A stretch of DNA of 64,000 bases, taken from Marinirhabdus sp050859505. GTDB lineage: Bacteria; Bacteroidota; Bacteroidia; Flavobacteriales; Flavobacteriaceae. Positions 60,312-64,000 of this stretch are shown here, piece after piece. Position 1 is the stretch's first letter. Each line of letters opens with the position of its first letter. The DNA lies in contig NZ_CP193934.1 of assembly GCF_050859505.1 (NCBI RefSeq), forward strand, positions 1,054,001 to 1,118,000, given 5' to 3'. Position numbers and translations under genes: made by a program. The notes beneath the pieces were generated by a model, which worked only from the letters and a program-made list of their open reading frames with translations, did no database searches and was not told the DNA's origin.

Positions 60312-60920
60312 TTAGGTAAAGAAGAAATCCTTGATACCAGCTAAGATACTTTGTACTGCGTAGGAAGCTAGAATAAGCCCCATTACCTTACTAATTACCG
60401 TGATACCATAGGCACCAATTTTTCTTTGCACCACATTGGCAGTTAAAAGCAACAAACCTGTAATAATTACAACCACTAATACCAGCACAGTAGTTGTGGC
60501 TTGCTGTTGTATGGAGTAAATATGATTATCTGTCATTAACACTACCGCCATAATTGCTCCAGGTGAAGCTATAGACGGTATGGCAACAGGAAAAATGGTA
60601 ACGTGTTTATAGTCTGTTATTAGATGTTTTTCCATTTCGGGCTTGCCGTCTCCAAAAATCATGGTGAGTGCGAATAAAAACAGAATCACACCTCCGGAAA
60701 TTTGGAATGCATCTAACGAAACTTCCATTCCTTCAAGGATAAGCTGTCCAATTACAATAAAGAATAATAAAATGAAAAAAGCCACTATACTTGCTCGGAT
60801 AGCAATTTTCTTTTTGTGTTTTTCGTCAAAATCTTTTGTAGCTTCAAGATACACAGGAACAGAACCCAATGGGTCTATTACTGCGATTAGAAATAATATG
60901 GTAGCTAAAATTTCTGACAT
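60312..60920 (-). CDS. MarC family membrane protein
   Basis: A 202-residue protein with six membrane helices of the MarC/NAAT family. Diagnostic are the start ATILFLIAVIDPLGSVPVYL and the SIASPGAIMAVVLMTDNHIY segment in the middle, which carry the family's paired NP/DP-type re-entrant motifs, and KVMGLILASYAVQSILAGIK at the end. Its transport substrate is uncertain. It begins 1 bp after the serS stop codon in the same direction. Confidence 0.9.
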   Translation of the reverse strand: MSEILATILFLIAVIDPLGSVPVYLEATKDFDEKHKKKIAIRASIVAFFILLFFIVIGQLILEGMEVSLDAFQISGGVILFLFALTMIFGDGKPEMEKHLITDYKHVTIFPVAIPSIASPGAIMAVVLMTDNHIYSIQQQATTTVLVLVVVIITGLLLLTANVVQRKIGAYGITVISKVMGLILASYAVQSILAGIKDFFFT

Positions 60921-60921
60921 A

Positions 60922-62193
60922 CTATTGTATCATATCAAATCCGCAATACGGAATTAATACTTCTGGAATTTTAATTCCATGTTCCGTTTGATAGTTTTCC
61001 AGAATTCCAGCTAAAACGCGTGGTAATGCCAGAGCACTTCCGTTTAAGGTATGCACGAGTCTGTTTTTACCGTCTTCGTCTTTAAAGCGAAGTTTTAATC
61101 TGTTAGCTTGAAAAGTTTCGAAGTTAGATACTGAAGAAATCTCCAGCCATCTGTCCTGTGCTGTGCTAAACACTTCAAAATCGTACGTTAAAGCGGCTGT
61201 AAAACCTAAATCCCCACCACATAAGCGTAAAATTCGGTACGGTAATTTTAAATCGCGCAAAATACTTTTTACGTGTTCTACCATTCCGTCCAATGCGTTA
61301 TAGCTAGTATCGGGATGTTCTATACGAACTATTTCAACTTTATCAAACTGGTGCAATCTATTTAATCCACGAACGTGCGCGCCGTAACTTCCTGCCTCAC
61401 GACGAAAACACGGGGTGTATCCGGTACAGGTAATTGGCAAGTTGGTATGTGGCACTAAATCACCTCTAAATAAATTGGTTATAGGTACTTCTGCGGTTGG
61501 GATAAGGTAGAGGTCATCTTCAGTTGCGTGATACATTTGCCCTTCTTTATCTGGCAATTGTCCTGTGCCACGAGCAGATTCCTCATTCACTAAATGGGGT
61601 ACTTGATATTCTGTATAACCGGCTTCAGTATTTTTGTCGAGAAAATAACTGATTAAGGCACGTTGTAATCTTGCACCTTTTCCTTTGTACACAGGGAAAC
61701 CTGCGCCCGTTACTTTTACGCCTAATTCAAAATCTATAAGGTCGTATTTTTTGGCCAGTTCCCAATGCGGTAAGGCTCCGTTGTTTAGCTTTGGGATGTC
61801 ACCTTCAGCAAAAACTTCTTCATTGTCTTTTTCATCGGTTCCTGCCGGGACTAGGTCGTTTGGGATGTTTGGAATGGTGTACAACAAGCTCTCTAAGGTT
61901 TCAACAGCAGAATTCAATTCTTCTTGAAACTTTTTAGAGGCCTCTTTTAACTGGCTTGTTTTCTCTTTCAGAATAGTTGCTTTCTGCGTTTCCCCATTCT
62001 GAAAAAGCTTCCCAATTTCCTTAGAAAATGTGTTACTCTGCGCCAAGGTATCGTCCAGCTTGGTTTGGGCAGCACGACGATTTTCATCTGCTTCCAAAAT
62101 GGCATGAATGTCTGCTGAAGCATCTAATCCACGTTTTTTTAAGGCGTTGATGTAGGCATCTTTATGAGCGCGTATTTCGTGTACTTGTAACAT
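60922..62193 (-). CDS. serS: Seryl-tRNA synthetase
   Basis: SerS charges tRNA-Ser. The 423-residue protein has the N-terminal long coiled-coil arm (residues about 30-100, with QTKLDDTLAQSNTFSKEIGK) and the class II core. Motif 2 is seen in CFRREAGSYGAHVRGLNRLH near residue 262 (FRREAGSYG), and motif 3 in TLNGSALALPRVLAGILENY near 380. The size is normal. It is the first gene of a unit with marC. Confidence 0.97.
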   Translation of the reverse strand: MLQVHEIRAHKDAYINALKKRGLDASADIHAILEADENRRAAQTKLDDTLAQSNTFSKEIGKLFQNGETQKATILKEKTSQLKEASKKFQEELNSAVETLESLLYTIPNIPNDLVPAGTDEKDNEEVFAEGDIPKLNNGALPHWELAKKYDLIDFELGVKVTGAGFPVYKGKGARLQRALISYFLDKNTEAGYTEYQVPHLVNEESARGTGQLPDKEGQMYHATEDDLYLIPTAEVPITNLFRGDLVPHTNLPITCTGYTPCFRREAGSYGAHVRGLNRLHQFDKVEIVRIEHPDTSYNALDGMVEHVKSILRDLKLPYRILRLCGGDLGFTAALTYDFEVFSTAQDRWLEISSVSNFETFQANRLKLRFKDEDGKNRLVHTLNGSALALPRVLAGILENYQTEHGIKIPEVLIPYCGFDMIQ

Positions 62194-62266
62194 TTTCTGT
62201 GAGAATTTTGAAGTTGTAAAGTTAGATATTTTGATTAATTTACACTAGAAATCCTTTTATTAGAAT

Positions 62267-63187
62267 ATGTCATACAAAAAGAAGGCCCCAAAGCAAAAAT
62301 CTATGCAAAATAAACCTGTTGATAACAATGTAGAGTCTGAGCCAGAATTAGAGAAAGTAATGTTTGCATATATCGGAACAGCAACACGGCTAGGTGTTGG
62401 CGGGACTAAAACAACAGAGGAAGATTTTTATAAAGTAAAAAGTGACGGTTCATATAATACTTACCGTAGTAAATGGAAGTATTACGATGCATATGAATTA
62501 CAACCTTTAACTAGGACAAAAAAGTTTTTAAATAAATACGTATTATACTTTTTATTGCTTATTTCTATATTATCAATATTATTTCATAATGTAGTATTTA
62601 ATGAAATCCCTGAGTTTTTTTCTAAAGGTTATGAGATTGGTAGTGTTATTTCTAAAATAGGTTTAGCATATGTGGCTAGTTTTATATTTTATTTAATAGT
62701 TGTAGTTAAAAAATCTAAACAAAATAGAAAGAACATATTTTCAATTGTTTATGGTTTGACAAACACACTTGTTTATTATGGTAATTCAGTTTTTAAATTA
62801 ATTTTAGAATGCGCAGGGAAAGACGAAATGGAATTCTCATCTCAAGCTATTTCAAGAGTTGAATTTAATAAGATTTGTGAGGTATGTAATGTAAGCATTA
62901 TTAATGATCAAGGACGTTCATATGGCATAGAAATCGAGCAAAATGGTGTTAATCTAGTAGACACTTACGTTGAGAGAATATTTAATTATATGCCATTTTT
63001 AGACGGGGAGTATGTTGTATTGATTAGTAAGATTGAAAACACTAGGTTTTTTAAACATGCAGGTCTTTTAATTTTTGGGCTTAATCCTAATATCAAAAAC
63101 CTTTCTAATATTATATATGATTATTTAGTTCTCATTGAACAGGTTAATAATTACAATACTAAACAGATATTGAAAGAGCTTAAATAG
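62267..63187 (+). CDS. Orphan two-helix membrane protein
   Basis: A 306-residue protein of no recognised family. The first 85 residues are soluble and basic at the start (MSYKKKAPKQKSMQNK), two membrane helices lie at about 88-108 and 127-147, and the C-terminal 150 residues are soluble with strands such as EYVVLISKIENTRFF and IEIEQNGVNLVD. The coding sequence is noticeably more AT-rich than its neighbours serS and the HTTM gene, which suggests acquisition. It is the only rightward gene in this part and its stop abuts that of the HTTM gene. Confidence 0.7.
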   Translation: MSYKKKAPKQKSMQNKPVDNNVESEPELEKVMFAYIGTATRLGVGGTKTTEEDFYKVKSDGSYNTYRSKWKYYDAYELQPLTRTKKFLNKYVLYFLLLISILSILFHNVVFNEIPEFFSKGYEIGSVISKIGLAYVASFIFYLIVVVKKSKQNRKNIFSIVYGLTNTLVYYGNSVFKLILECAGKDEMEFSSQAISRVEFNKICEVCNVSIINDQGRSYGIEIEQNGVNLVDTYVERIFNYMPFLDGEYVVLISKIENTRFFKHAGLLIFGLNPNIKNLSNIIYDYLVLIEQVNNYNTKQILKELK

Positions 63188-64000
63188 TTATTCGACTTTC
63201 TTGTGATAATCTACAGGTGCGGGCTCTATCCAATCGTGATGTTTAAAAGGATGCCACTCTTGTGCGGCAATATTGACGTCTGGTTTTATAAATTGATGGT
63301 ATTCGCCACCATTAATTTTCAGTTTAACGTCCATAAAAACTTGTACGTTTCTCCCTTCTTTGGCTTCTGCCTTTTTTATTTCTTTTGCAAGTCGCCATAA
63401 CAGGTCGGGCTTGCTTTTTACGGAACGTTCCTGTTTGCTGCTTAGTATTTTTCGGAAATTGTAGGATTTCTTTTCTACGCTGCCTTCTTCTTGGGTATAC
63501 ACAATTAATCTAGCGCCTTTGCTACGTAGCATCATGCGCCAGCTTAAGCGATGTCCTTCTTCGGTCCAGAGCACATCGTCTTGGAATGCCCAATGTCGGA
63601 GGGGTAGTCCAATTTGAAAGATGAAATACAACGAAAAAACACCTATTAGCAGCGGTTTGTAGCTGGGAATTTTTACTTCGCCCAAGGTATACAATGGTTT
63701 CTTCGGAAGAAAACGTTTCTGTAATGTTTCCGAAGAGAAAAAGAACAGTGCAAAAGCAATACTCATATATGGGAAAATTCCAATCTGGAAGACTATAGAA
63801 TTAAACAAATGAAAGAATACCGAAATGGCAAAACCAAGGAAGCGTGTGCGTTTCCAAAGTAATAAGGGGATTATTAACAAATCGAACAAGATACCCACAT
63901 ACGCAATACACCAATGTACCCAGTCCAATTGTAATAGGGGGCCAATCAACCAATAATCGCTCTTTCCTTTCATAAACAAAGCTGTGGTGGTGCCATTGAG
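63188..64000 (-). CDS. HTTM domain (gamma-carboxylase-like) membrane protein, partial
   Basis: The C-terminal 270 residues of a protein whose start lies beyond the window; the frame is open to the edge. It has the HTTM/vitamin K-dependent gamma-carboxylase-like pattern: several membrane helices (HWCIAYVGILFDLLIIPLLL near the visible start, FFHLFNSIVFQIGIFPYMSI), then the soluble part with LPLRHWAFQDDVLWTEEGHR and FSWRMM-like WRMMLRSKGARL. It closes with a domain containing KPDVNIAAQEWHPFKHHDWIE. Bacterial members are of unknown substrate; gamma-carboxylation is not shown. Confidence 0.85.
   Translation of the reverse strand, partial: LNGTTTALFMKGKSDYWLIGPLLQLDWVHWCIAYVGILFDLLIIPLLLWKRTRFLGFAISVFFHLFNSIVFQIGIFPYMSIAFALFFFSSETLQKRFLPKKPLYTLGEVKIPSYKPLLIGVFSLYFIFQIGLPLRHWAFQDDVLWTEEGHRLSWRMMLRSKGARLIVYTQEEGSVEKKSYNFRKILSSKQERSVKSKPDLLWRLAKEIKKAEAKEGRNVQVFMDVKLKINGGEYHQFIKPDVNIAAQEWHPFKHHDWIEPAPVDYHKKVE

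Overview
The window looks like chromosomal DNA of a marine-type member of the Flavobacteriaceae (Bacteroidota). This is judged from the AT-rich sequence, from repeated upstream boxes matching the Bacteroidetes -7 consensus TAnnTTTG, and from gene content: an OlsF-type fused ornithine-lipid acyltransferase, a CIA30 protein, tandem TM2 proteins, DUF5995, a DUF5117-type zinc protease, feoA-feoB with a FeoB-associated Cys-rich peptide, and a PdeM/Lhr/Lig/Exo DNA-repair set. No rRNA, tRNA or CRISPR array was recognised.

Layout. 0.1-3.7 kb: a metal-ion ABC transporter operon (ATPase plus two permeases, each ending in a winged-helix-like tail), interrupted by a small element that carries a four-helix-bundle (S23/IVP) gene between inverted repeats. 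3.9-14.4 kb: CIA30 protein, lipoprotein, large secreted zinc metalloprotease, ferrous-iron uptake (feoA, feoB, a 52-residue Cys-rich peptide), SCO1/SenC, the site-2 protease RseP, a methyltransferase and a Coa1-family protein. 14.67-22.44 kb: an accessory island bounded by near-identical inverted repeats of about 38 bp. It holds a Schlafen-AlbA/ATPase regulator, a non-coding module with iterons and a third repeat copy, a three-gene HEPN-like cassette, an IS1595/ISXO2 transposase, two related convergent micro-genes plus a truncated copy, a structured RNA with its own promoter and terminator, an SRAP (HMCES/YedK) protein, a second HEPN-like gene and several orphans. 22.5-31.3 kb: ssb, recQ, a histone-deacetylase-like hydrolase, tex and two paralogous secreted proteins. 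31.4-41.6 kb: metG, pdeM, acs, then the lhr-lig-exo repair operon. 41.8-50.9 kb: terB-like, fbp, GNAT plus aspartokinase, olsF, SGNH protein, DUF5995, two small envelope proteins, miaE and DUF1304. 51.1-64 kb: a long mostly leftward run with TM2 pair, cutC, VOC proteins, DUF1801, a D-2-hydroxyacid dehydrogenase, cupin, thioesterase, mgtE, rsmA, DUF4286, a TPR protein, marC and serS, then an orphan membrane protein and the C-terminal part of an HTTM protein cut by the window edge.

How the genes work together. Metal and iron handling (metal ABC operon, Feo, SCO1, Coa1, CutC, MgtE) recurs through the core. PdeM, Lhr helicase, DNA ligase and the exonuclease form a known DNA-repair set, with pdeM separated here by acs. 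The island is the main accessory region and the best place to look for an undescribed system: it combines flanking inverted repeats, operator-like dyads at its divergent promoters, a structured RNA, HEPN-like proteins and micro-proteins, but no recognisable integrase.
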